Positions 34,501-45,100 of a stretch of DNA of 64,000 bases are shown piece after piece. Both the position numbers and the translations under genes were made by a program. Position 1 is the first letter of the stretch. Every line of letters starts with the position of its first letter. Source of the stretch: Gyrodactylus bullatarudis (lineage: Eukaryota; Platyhelminthes; Monogenea; Gyrodactylidea; Gyrodactylidae); assembly GCA_012064415.1 (NCBI GenBank), contig SSNU01000060.1, forward strand, positions 1 to 64,000, read 5' to 3'. Under the pieces are notes generated by a model. That model was not told the origin of the DNA. It did not search any database and was given only the letters and a program-made list of their open reading frames with translations.

Positions 34501-37500
34501 CCAATTTTTTGAACTTTGAGTTGACAATTTTTTTTGATTTAAAAGTGAGAGAGTGATCAAAAGTTGATTTTTAGGATCACGATTAGTCAAAGTAATCAAA
34601 TATACTGATTCAGATTTTGAGAATCCGCCCCTCTTCTTGTGAAAATCGAATTTTGATTTTTTGAACATTTTCACTACTTGAAAATCGATGAAATTTTGAT
34701 GATTCAAGATCCCTGGAAATTGGCGAGTNNNNNNNNNNNNNNNNNNNNNNNNNNNNNNNNNNNNNNNNNNNNNNNNNNNNNNNNNNNNNNNNNNNNNNNN
34801 NNNNNNNNNNNNNNNNNNNNNNNNNNNNNNNNNNNNNNNNNNNNNNNNNNNNNNNNNNNNNNNNNNNNNNNNNNNNNNNNNNNNNNNNNNNNNNNNNNNN
34901 NNNNNNNNNNNNNNNNNNNNNNNNNNNNNNNNNNNNNNNNNNNNNNNNNNNNNNNNNNNNNNNNNNNNNNNNNNNNNNNGACTCGCCAATTTCCAGGGAT
35001 CTTGAATCATCAAAATTTCATCGATTTTCAAGTAGTGAAAATGTTCAAAAAATCAAAATTCGATTTTCACAAGAAGAGGGGCGGATTCTCAAAATCTGAA
35101 TCAGTATATTTGATTACTTTGACTAATCGTGATCCTAAAAATCAACTTTTGATCACTCTCTCACTTTTAAATCAAAAAAAATTGTCAACTCAAAGTTCAA
35201 AAAATTGGGAATCCGGCGCTATCGCTAGATTTGAAATATCCCATAACTTTCTTAAAATTTGATTTTTTTTCCAATTTTTTTTCTTCAGATCCTGAAAGTG
35301 GAACCTACGATCTAGATTCCAAGAAATCTTGATCAAATTCGATTTCTTGACGAAAAAATTCATAATTTTGTAAAAATCATAAATTCCCATCTTCATATTA
35401 ATTAGGTTTCGTAGATAAAGTGATTCCCAAGCCTAATTCAAAAATAGTTATGTTTCTGACTGGTTATAATAACCGATAAAATCATCTAGTTTTTTTTTAT
35501 AAAACTAGTGAATTCTGATCTTCAATTAGCTTTAGGAAATTCGCAATACAACGAAAATGCTTTGAGAGAAGCCTGGAAAAATTACGAAGAAAACATGATG
35601 ATTTTAATAATGAACAAGCTTTTTTTATTCTAAAATTATGAGACTGAAAAAAAATTTATTTTATTCGAGGAAAATTGTCAATTTAATTTGAGTTTGTTTT
35701 TTCTCTCTTAAGTTTAACACGCGAAATTTTAAAGCTCTCGAAATAATCTGAAATGAAAAGAGAATTCTTCAAACAAAAAATTTAAAAAACTATTTAAACA
35801 ATCAATAAATGATTATAAAGTTCATCTTTTCGTTCAAATTTATTTTATATACCTATGCAAAATTAAACTGAAAAATTAAAAATATCAAAAGAAAAAATGC
35901 AAACTAAATCAGTTGATTTTGAAACATTTTTTTCACAATGATTGAAATGTTAACAGTTGTAAAGTACGTTGACTTTATTAATTTATTGAATGATCACTGC
36001 GAAAAAGTTTCTTGTTTTCAAAAAATATCTCTTTTGTTCACTTAAAATTGTTTATCAATAATAACATTTTGAATGACGTGAATAAGATATTTAATTCCAA
36101 TATTTTCGAACCTTTTGATTTTATTTGCCCGCTCAATTTAAAGAAAACAGAAGAACTATCTCTAATTCTGTTTCAACTCCTCACCTTTTGTGACTTTAAA
36201 TGATCGCCTTTATTGATAAAACCGGTTACAAAATATTGAATCACATTAATAGCTCCTTTCATTTTGATCGATTTAAAAAAATTATTCATTACTAGACCAA
36301 AAATAATTTTATTTACTCTTTTCAAATAGATTTTTTATCTCAAATAAAGTTATCGATTGTTAAAATCATGTCAGAAGAATACCAAATTAATTTCAATTTT
36401 AGAATTTCTAAAACCTTATTAAAAGTATTAGATTAATTCACTAAAATATAACAATTTCTAGTTCAAGTTTTTCCATTTTAAAATATAGAAAAATGATGAT
36501 TGAATTTTTCTTTACATCTAAAATAATTTTAAGATTTGTTCAAAACAAAAGTTTTTTTTCATGTTTTTTTCCAAGTTAACTGAACTAATGTAAGAATTAA
36601 CTTTGACATTGATATTAAGCAAAAGTTTAAAATAAAAACTCACTACTTGCTCTACGACCTTTGGAAAGATGCTCTGAAACAAAAACGATAATGGTTAAGT
36701 TAATAAATTTATTTTCAATACAAGTATTTATGTTTTGTTTATTGAAAACCTGCTACTTACCTTAACCTGTCAAAATACAAGGGAATTTTAATTTGAATAA
36801 AACTAGATTTTAAAAATTTAGATAAATTCAAGCAGGTATTTAATGAATTTTAAAAATCTACTAAATATTTGCGTACATGTCAACGAAGGAGGATTTATCT
36901 TCCAACGGAATATTATTAGAACCTGAAATGAAATAATTATTTCAGTTAATCTAGGTAATAAATGGTTTTCAATACATTCATATTGAAAAAGAGATGGTTT
37001 TATGTAAATAGGAAAACATGATAAAACTATCGACTTTGGGCTTGAATGAGGTTTTCGTTAATCCTGAATCATGATAAAAACGCTTTAAAAATAGATTATG
37101 AATGAAATTATAAACTGTGCTTCAATGTGCTAGTTAGAATTAGTACGTGAATCAAAATTTTTATGTAAATTACTCTGTCGGGAAATACTTTGACGGAATT
37201 CGCTATTATCCATGTCGGATCTTCGGCTTATACTATCACGAAATGAGGCTTCACTTTTATGGAAAGACTGGCGAGATTCTCGATGGCTGTCGCTAATGCC
37301 ACCTGATGATCTTCTACTAGATGAATCGTTATGATTAACATTAAATTCTGAATTATTTTCTGAATGATGATGGTAATCCTCATGATGCTCGCTGTCGTCG
37401 TGAGGTTCATCCAAATGAGGCTCGTAATCATGATGATTCTCGCTGTCGTCGTGAGGGTCGCTGTTATCGTGAGGTTCATCCTCATGAGGCTCGTAATCAT

Positions 37501-40500
37501 CAGGATGCTCGCTGTCGTCGTGAGGTTCGTCTTCATGGGACTCGTAATCATGATGATGTTCGCTGTCGACGCGAGGTTCATCATCACGGGGCTCGTAATC
37601 ATCATGATGCTCGCTGTCATCGTGATGTTCGCAGTTATCAAAAGGTTCATCCTCATGAGGCTTGTAATCACCATGGTGTTCGCTGTCGTCGTGATGTTCG
37701 CTTTCATCTAAATGCTCTTCATCATTAGGTTCAATATCGTTATGAGGTTCATCATGAGATTCGTAATCATTTTGGTGCGAACTATCACGCATCATTCCGC
37801 TCGCTCTAGACATTGTTGATAACCTGTCACTCGGCCTGAAGTCCGATGTTCGTTCAGGTCCATCATGTTGGCTTTCATCCTGATGTTGATAATCATCGTG
37901 GTGAGAACTATCACGCATCATTCCGCTCGCTCTAGACATTGTTGATAACCTGTCACTCGGCCTGAAGTCCGATGTTCGTTCAGGTCCATCATGTTGGCTT
38001 TCATCCTGATGTTGATAATCATCGTGGTGAGAAACTATCACGCATCATTCCGCTCGCTCTAGACATTGTTGATAACCTGTCACTAGGCCTGAAGTCCGAT
38101 GTTCGTTCAGGTCCATCATGTTGGCTTTCATCCTGATGTTGATAATCATCGTGGTGAGAACTATCACGCATCATTCCGCTCGCTCTAGACATTGTTGATA
38201 ATCTGGCACTCGGGCTAAATTCTGACGTTCGTTTAAAATCATTTTGTTGTATATTCGTTTGTTCATAACCTTAATTTTTAAGAAATTTCATTTTTTTAGA
38301 TATTTTTACTACATACTGTGAAATATTCCATGTATTTTCAAATTTTCGAATGATCTTTTCAATTATAAGATGTAATTTTACATTTCATCTCTAGCTCATT
38401 TTTAATCATTAATTCCCCGCCTTTACTCTCGAATTTTTCCTCTACTATATAATAGCTGGTTTATTTAAGTCTTTGAATTATGTTTTGTTTTTCGTAATGT
38501 AGCTATATACTATATTAGAGAGAGGCAATTTTTTTTTCTCAGGAACACTTTTTTATTTCATGCCCCAAAAAGATTCCTTATGCTCCGAAATCGCTGTTTT
38601 CGAAAACTAAATTTAACTAGTTATAAACTGATATGCCATTTTCCCTAAAATTGTTAGATTTTCTCAAATTGACCGGATTTTTTAGAGTGTATTCAGAATA
38701 TATTAAATATTAATTTGACATGAAAATCTGATTCGAAAAGATCATAGCGTGTCCAATAATTCAAAATTCATCATTTCTCGTAGTAAAATTCATTGAATGA
38801 TGGTGGCGCAGATTTGAAAATTTGACATCTTCAATTGAAATTATGCATATCTAAATAAAACTGAAAATATAAGTCTCAATAGGAATTTTTTCTTCTTCTC
38901 TTATTTTCTTTTGAAGGAACGCATGAACTCGAAAAGTTAAAAATTTTGTATTGCCCTACCTTATATATTTATTTTCTTTTAAATAACTGAACAATCTTTC
39001 TTTATAATAACAAAGAATAATATTTTCATAACAATTTCGAATCGTGCATCGATGAATTTTAATCGAAAATAAAGGATAATCTTCTACATTCTCAATTAAT
39101 TTTGATGGAATGATAAATATCACATAAATTAAATAAAACAATTTTGAATAAATTAATATTTTTAAATAGAGATCATCAAGTTTATGTTTAGGTCATCATT
39201 GACAATTCCGGTTCAAATCTTGAGGACAGATTCTCTAGAATGGGATTAAAATTCTTGTTTTTTATCACTGCTGGGGAGGATTTTGATTGGAACTGAACTT
39301 TTGTTTGATCAATTTGGAGAAGAAACTTGCCAAAGAGATGATTTTAAAGATTGCTTTTTGAGAAAAAATGAACACAGGATAGGTGAGAAGCTATAACAGT
39401 TAGTCAAATACTATGCTATATTTTTAAAGAAATCCGTTAATGATTTAGAGTTAAAGGGGTTAAATTAAGAAATACCCCTATTTTCTTAGTTTGATTCTTT
39501 CGCTCAAGAATTCAAATTTTTATCGGCTTATCTTACACTAACTTAAAAGTAGAGTATTTTTCTATAACAGTGTAGAGTAAACTTTGAATACTTCTCCATT
39601 ATTTTGATGAAAATTCGTAGTATAAGAAATTATTTTTCTGGATTAAGTCACCAAGTGTTTTATATTTTGTTTGTGTAAGGCGAGAGAAAGAGAAATCGGC
39701 TCACTTGTTTGTAGCTAATTATTTTGCGTAAAATAAGTTTTTTCATTATTCCAAGGTATGAATTATGTATAAAGAGAAAATTCTTGTGGGTTTTCAAGTT
39801 GTTTATCGTGGTGAGTGAAAATAATATGGGTTAAACTGATATTTTGAGTTGAGTTTAACATTTTCCAATTATTCAAGAATTAATCCTTGAGTTGTAGACT
39901 TGTTTGATTATCATTTGATGGCAATTTATCTGCTGGATTCCCTATATTAATATCAAATAAAACTCAATGATTACATTTCTGCTATATGACAACCAAACTA
40001 TAACTTAAACAACGAATATATATGATATGTTTCAACTAATTCTGAAAGTAATACACTGTGCTCAATGTTCAACCGATTGACAACAATTCCAAACACCAAT
40101 TACAACAGATTTTGTGTGCAACCCAAAATGATCCATTAGTGATGAGAAAAATTGTTAGCTTGATATATAGTAAATTAATCAATCACGACAGAAACAAATG
40201 AACTGTGATAACACTTGCACAAACCTTCAGCATTTGATTTAGGAACTACTTTAAAATATAGAAGAGTTTAGAATTATTTTTTGGCATATGAAGGTTATAC
40301 TGCTTAACTGACATTTATCTTCCTTATTTTCAGCGACATAACTTCTAGATAAGCTGTTTGAGCGAGCTGGAGAACTTGGTTGTTCCACATTTGACGTGGC
40401 AAAACTCTTGCTAAGACTATTACTACGTTCGACTGAAGAAGTTTCAGTTGTTCTGATTGGTGATTCTGGTACATTTATCTTTGATGAATCTCTATTCAGA

Positions 40501-41424
40501 CTGTTTGAATTTTCTTCAACTTTTTCCACCTGTGGTGATATTGAAGAGTTCTTTATGCTTTCTCTTCTAATGATACTTGGAGCATCATAACTGGTCTTGA
40601 CCACACTCTCCCGACGACTAATAGAACCAGAATCTATTTCTACAGGACTTTTGGTTGCTAAATTTCTTGATAAGCTGCTATCTCTGCGCTGAATAGTAGA
40701 GACAGATTCACAAGATTCTATTGTACTGGCATCATTACTTGCTTTAGTAGATGCACTTTCTCGTCGAATTGTATCAACCTTTTTTGATTCATCTCCAGAA
40801 TTTTGTCTTGAAAATCTACTCAAGAAAGACTTTGCAGGTGATTCTTTCTTTTCGGCTTCCACTTTTGTTTCAACATCTTTGATTTCTTGTGCTAAATTTT
40901 CAGGAGTTCTTTGCTCAACTTCTGCCATATCTTCAATCTCTTTAGCTGACTTTATATCATCCATAACTGGCTCATAAATGGTTTCATTTGACTCTGCCTT
41001 CTTAATCCCATTAAATTCATCACCTTGAACATTCTGGTATATTATATCTTCATTCTTATTGATATCTCCAACGTCTATTATTTTCAATTATTATTGTTGT
41101 TCAGAGTAAAAAAATACAAGAAGAAGAAAAGAAATTCAGAAAAATCAATTAGTTTGCAAAATTTTATAAAAAAACTCACTTTTTCGAACCTCTTCTAAGT
41201 TGGTAACGACATCAGCATCTTCGTTCTCACTCGACTGACATTTTTTAGTATCCTTTGGTTCTAATTTTCCTTAAAACATTACAACTATATAACTTACCAC
41301 CTTTGTCTTTTATGTTTTGGAAAAACTCCAATCCGAAAGAAATTAGATCTGAAGGCTTTTCTTTAATAGCTCTATAAGCAAAATCTTCTAGAAGATTGCG
41401 AAGTTCAATATATTCAGAAGGCAT
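22550..41424 (-). CDS. PKA type II regulatory subunit with large N-terminal expansion
   Basis: This protein binds and inhibits the PKA catalytic subunit and releases it on cAMP binding. Exons 5'-3': 41424-41298 (dimerisation/docking helix pair, [20 protein letters not shown]), 41269-41180, 41074-40313 (Ser-rich, with RRES and RRDS sites), 38269-37147 (tandem and His/Asp-rich repeats), 36922 to about 36877, 36673-36644 (autoinhibitor GRRAS), 31497-31367, 29659-29553, 28736-28579, 28449-28223, 28033-27982, 27369-27301, 22719-22550. The inhibitor reads [14 protein letters not shown] across the splice. Site A has [15 protein letters not shown]; site B has [16 protein letters not shown], where the cAMP-contact Arg is apparently Gln-adjacent Arg. 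The end is SFERLMGPC through EKISP. From 36673 downstream, all phases agree and the protein is certain. Membership of the upstream exons is inferred from strand, order and mostly matching phases. One junction (36.9 to 36.67 kb) is unresolved, and one repeat carries a frameshift. Predicted length is about 1,030 residues against about 400 normally. Confidence 0.8.
22720..27300 (-). other. intron of PKA regulatory gene
   Basis: Besides the MITE at 24957-25162, no exon, RNA or nested gene could be supported in these 4.6 kb. Confidence 0.6.
24957..25162. mobile_element. MITE with CAGT ends, copy 2
   Basis: This 206-bp element has the same ends as 21098-21280 (CAGTAAAAATATTTCTATTG and its inverse) and TA at 24955-24956 and 25163-25164. 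It lies inside the last intron of the PKA regulatory gene. Its right half has diverged from copy 1. Confidence 0.8.
31498..36643 (-). other. intron of PKA regulatory gene with assembly gap
   Basis: A 5.1-kb intron between the inhibitor exon and the linker exon. It contains the palindrome with the N gap (34487-35222). An imperfect inverted repeat near 31675-31870 (CGTTCT.. GTAGAACGACGG and CCGTCGTTCTAC) is also seen. No coding frame is supported. Confidence 0.55.
34487..35222. repeat. perfect 242-bp inverted repeat flanking an N gap
   Basis: Arms 34487-34728 and 34981-35222 are exact reverse complements. Between them is a run of 251 undetermined bases (34729-34979). Identical frames therefore appear on both strands; they are not genes. 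The arms are related to the sequence near 10430-10490. Confidence 0.93.
37147..38269 (-). repeat. coding tandem repeats: 126-bp units, then His/Asp-rich units
   Basis: Reading on the minus strand, a 42-residue unit (core [20 protein letters not shown] then [18 protein letters not shown]) is present about three times with almost no nucleotide change, plus diverged ends. It passes into about ten short units of the type [17 protein letters not shown], then a Ser/Arg tail with SRRSSGG and ISRRSDMD. A single extra A near 38036 in the first unit shifts the frame. Neighbouring units lack it, so it is either an assembly error or a recent mutation. Confidence 0.85.
38270..40312 (-). other. intron of the expanded PKA regulatory gene
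   Basis: No frame of interest. The donor AAAT|GTCAGT at 40312 and acceptor AAG before 38269 agree in phase (1). Confidence 0.5.
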
Positions 41425-41635
41425 TGCTCAGCTTCAATTTCGAAATTGTATACAAACTACAAGGTCAACAAGAAGCAAAATAAAAACTACTATACTTTTT
41501 GAAAGTTTAAAATAATCATCTAGAGTTTATTATTATATATATAATTTCGAAATAATATAATAAATACCACGGTATTCTTATAAAACGTTTTCAAAATTTC
41601 CTTTGAATCTTCAGTCATTTCTAGATTAAGAGACA
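41425..41635. promoter_or_regulatory. divergent promoter region, PKA subunit and RING gene
   Basis: A 211-bp AT-rich spacer separates the two opposite start codons. No specific box is recognised. Confidence 0.35.
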
Positions 41636-42004
41636 ATGTCTGTTGTTACAAGACTCAATATCAACCGAGTCAGTGACATAATCAACTTATTACCCCAATT
41701 CGTGTTGGATAGTTCACTTAAACCCAAGAGAACAACATTCTCAAGAAAAAGCTTTGCTAACTTTGATAGAATTACTCCGGGTGATATATGCTGTATTTGT
41801 ATGGGTAAATTCTAGATTTTTATCTCATATTATTAAGACCTATATTGTGCCTATGATAATTTAGCATACATGCCCTGTCAGCATTATAGTCATTATAAAT
41901 GCTTAAGAACGTGGTTCGTAATGAGTTCAAATGGAATTTCATGTCCGATATGCAGAGATTCCATTATCAGGTCTTTGAGACTTTTGAAGGTGATCTCATA
42001 TTGA
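41636..42004 (+). CDS. small RING-H2 finger protein
   Basis: A likely E3 ubiquitin ligase of 111 residues, from exons 41636-41804 and 41838-42004 with a 33-nt intron. The splice falls inside the zinc finger and restores its pattern. The ligands in order are CCIC, then PCQH, SH, KC and CPIC, giving C3H2C3. No transmembrane segment or second domain is seen; the N-terminal 50 residues are basic and hydrophobic in patches (DIINLLPQFVL). Tail to tail with the release factor gene (97 bp apart). The exact family member is not recognised. Confidence 0.85.
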
Positions 42005-42100
42005 TTATAATTTATAATACTCCTATTTTTAAAGATTATTTTCGTACTTTTTGTGTTATTATCGAGACTGAAAAAATAAATATTTTAGTAAAAACTAATT

Positions 42101-45100
42101 TTATTTCAAAAATCTTCTCTTGAGATAATCACGAAAAGAGTTTATTTTGGAAACATGTAAGAATTCTGCAATATTCTCTTGGAGACCCAGTGATTCTTTC
42201 ATATAGCGTTCAACGCGTGACCAATTTCTACCGATTCTATGATCTGTTATTCTATCCTGGGGAATATTGTAGGTTTTTATTTTTTCATTTCTGTCAAGAT
42301 TTCCCATTTGTTGACGCTTTGAATTTAAGTAGTTTGTCGTAAGTTTTTCTGATGCCTGCTTCGTTAATCTGAATAAAAGAAATAAACTGATTAATTAATG
42401 TTAATATATATATCTACTCCTTTCAAAGCCTCTTACGATTAAGAATAATACAATAAAAAATAGCTCCACAGTGTGTATTAGGTTACGGCCATAAATGTAG
42501 TTGTTGTGTCAAAAAACCTGGAATTGAAGAGTTTGTTGCTAAGTTAGCTGAGCTAACACGCCTATATGAGAGGGGCTTAGCTTCAAGTTAGTAATACTTG
42601 ATAACTAGAGCCTTAAAAAGTATTAAAATTCTTATTTTAACCAGCTATGGCCATTTTTTGAGGTATTTTCATTTCTTATAGCTGTGCCAAAAAATCTTGA
42701 AGTAATAATTTTGAAAATACAATTAGATGTTTTAATTAAACTACTTTTAAGTAATTATAATAATCATATAATGATTAAGTAATTATATATTTTTTGGAAA
42801 CTTGAAAAGTTAAGCAATCATTACTGTTATCTTTAGGCCAGTAAAAGTAGATTTGAGCTGTTAGATTTAGTTTGTATGCATTGTACTATGCAAAATGTCA
42901 CTTTTTCTCTTAAACACCTAAAATATTAAATAGTTTCTTGTAAAAAGCTTCATCAGCAGTTTAGTTTCTATGAGTTTGATTATCTTAACAATCAATAAAG
43001 TTTTCCATAAGATCAAAGCTAAAATTATTCAAGTTTTCTCTGTCATTCTATAAAATTTAATAAGTTGAGATCAGAAATTTTGAATTTTCACTCTAAATTC
43101 TATTTGTTATAGATAGAATTGAAAGTTAAATTTCAAAAATAAGATCTATGAAAAATTAATACGAAAAATAGTGTCAAATTCTATTCTATTTATATTTTCT
43201 AATCAATATCGTACCAGATTCAGGAGCAAAAGATTTTCCTAAAACATGGTCAGTTTAAGCTTGGAGTCCAAGCAATGATGAAATTTGCAAACCTGAATCA
43301 AAAATTTTGCTCATGGCACAGAAAAAGTTTCTTTCAGTCCGAGGTAATAAAATAATGGTAAAAAATTAAAAAGCGAAAATTCGAGAAACAAGCTTAAGTG
43401 ACACTGAAGTTAAATGATTGAAAATTTCTTAGGCTGAGATCAGCAATCAGAATTTTTGTTTTTTTCTCAAAAATTTTACCATGTTAAAATTGTATTTTTT
43501 GAACAACAGAATTTGATTGATTCCATATAAATATGTCATAATTAATCTGATTAAATGTATGTACTAATTTTGCAATCACCATTTCTTAGAATTGGAATCA
43601 AAGGAGAATATGCTCATTCAAGGTAAGATTTTAGAAAGTGAATTTTTTCACAGCTTTTCTTGGCATATGCAAATCGAGCCCTTCTTTACATGCAACTAGA
43701 AAATGTTGATAAAAAGTAAAAGCCTCATCCAGAAATTTCGGTACTGAGATAATCAAGATTCTAAGCCAATCAGAATTTCAGTGATTACAATAGATTTTTT
43801 TAAACGTGAATGACATATTGGTGAAGCATTTTCGATACATGCTTCAATACAAAATAATGCTTAGAATTGATAATTCTATCGGAAAAGTTGGTACTAATAT
43901 GAGGTTAAAATTTTCACCCTACCCCAGTCAGGACCGTCAACTCAGGAGTCTAGATTTTACCCAACAATGTTAGGTCCTAACATGGATTAAATTAGAGAAC
44001 AGTTGCCCCCTCTTATTTCTCTCTAAGTTTACTTTGAATCGTGTTGGTCTTTCTATTATCGATGACATGAAAAACTCAAAATTCGTTTTCATTTCATCGA
44101 AGTTAAAAAGCCCTTAGTCTCATTGTCATTCAGAAAAATTACTGCAAAACAAGAGGGGGGGCAAATGTTCTATAGATGAGCCCTAACATGTTTTAGATAC
44201 AAACCAATTTATATTTTCACATTAATTTTTAACATCTTTGGGCTAAAATTTATACATTTATAAAATTTTTTGTAGGGGATAAAATCTTGATTTATCTATA
44301 CTAACCGTTCTTTTAAAATTTTCAGAGCCAATTGTTTATTAGCATGTAAGCTTCTTTCAACTTGACAGGGAACAATAACACCAGTTGGTAAGTGAGTAAG
44401 ACGAACAGCCGAATCTGTTTTATTGACATGTTGACCTCCTGCTCCGGTTGCTCTAAAAGCTTCCCATTTTAAATCATTTTCGTCAATGTGAATTTCAGCC
44501 TAATTTTGAAAGTTGAATAAATTGCAATTTTAGGTCATGAGAAATTAGTTTCTTTCACACTTACGACATCAAATACTGGATTTATGATTACGGCAACTGT
44601 GCTAGTGTGAATTTTATTGAGCTTACTGGTCACAGGGACTCGTTGGACTCGATGAACTCCAGATTCACAGCGCAGCATGTTAAAAACATCGACAAAGCCA
44701 AGAGTTGGATAATTGGCCATAACTTCTGAATCAAATTGATAGTCACCAGCTTTTGAAATCTAATTATAATATTTTATAAACTTTTCCCCTCAAAAATTTT
44801 TTTTAATTTTGGAATATCATAGATATTGCTTTGGGTAGGTTCCCATTGACTATATTAGTCTAATACTGTATTAACTTTTGTCTAATAAGTGCATTTATTT
44901 TGTATAAAGAAAGAAGATGATGCCAATTATTTCACAAATAAGATTAACTGAAAGCCAGTTAAACTTGTTACTCGGTTTCAAAATTATCTGATAGTCTCAT
45001 GAATCCCGGGAATCTTGTTACTAGTAACAAGTTGAACTGACAATAACTAATTTTTTGACTTTCAGAATTTAGGAAGAAAAATCACTCAATTTATTCATGA

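Noticed and set aside
34459..35262. Two ~190-codon frames on opposite strands through the N run
   Set aside because: They exist only because undetermined bases are read as open codons and because the flanks are inverted copies.
37228..37711. Met/Thr/Ile-rich frames overlapping the His/Asp repeat on other frames
   Set aside because: Shadow frames of a codon-biased tandem repeat; the His/Asp frame has splice sites and continuity.
37364..38269. CRISPR-like or satellite array
   Set aside because: Units are in coding frame with no spacers; eukaryotic coding tandem repeat explains them.
44535..44720. Read-through past the release factor exon 4 end as an independent small gene
   Set aside because: A GTAAGT donor at 44564 and phase with exon 5 show it is part of the spliced gene.
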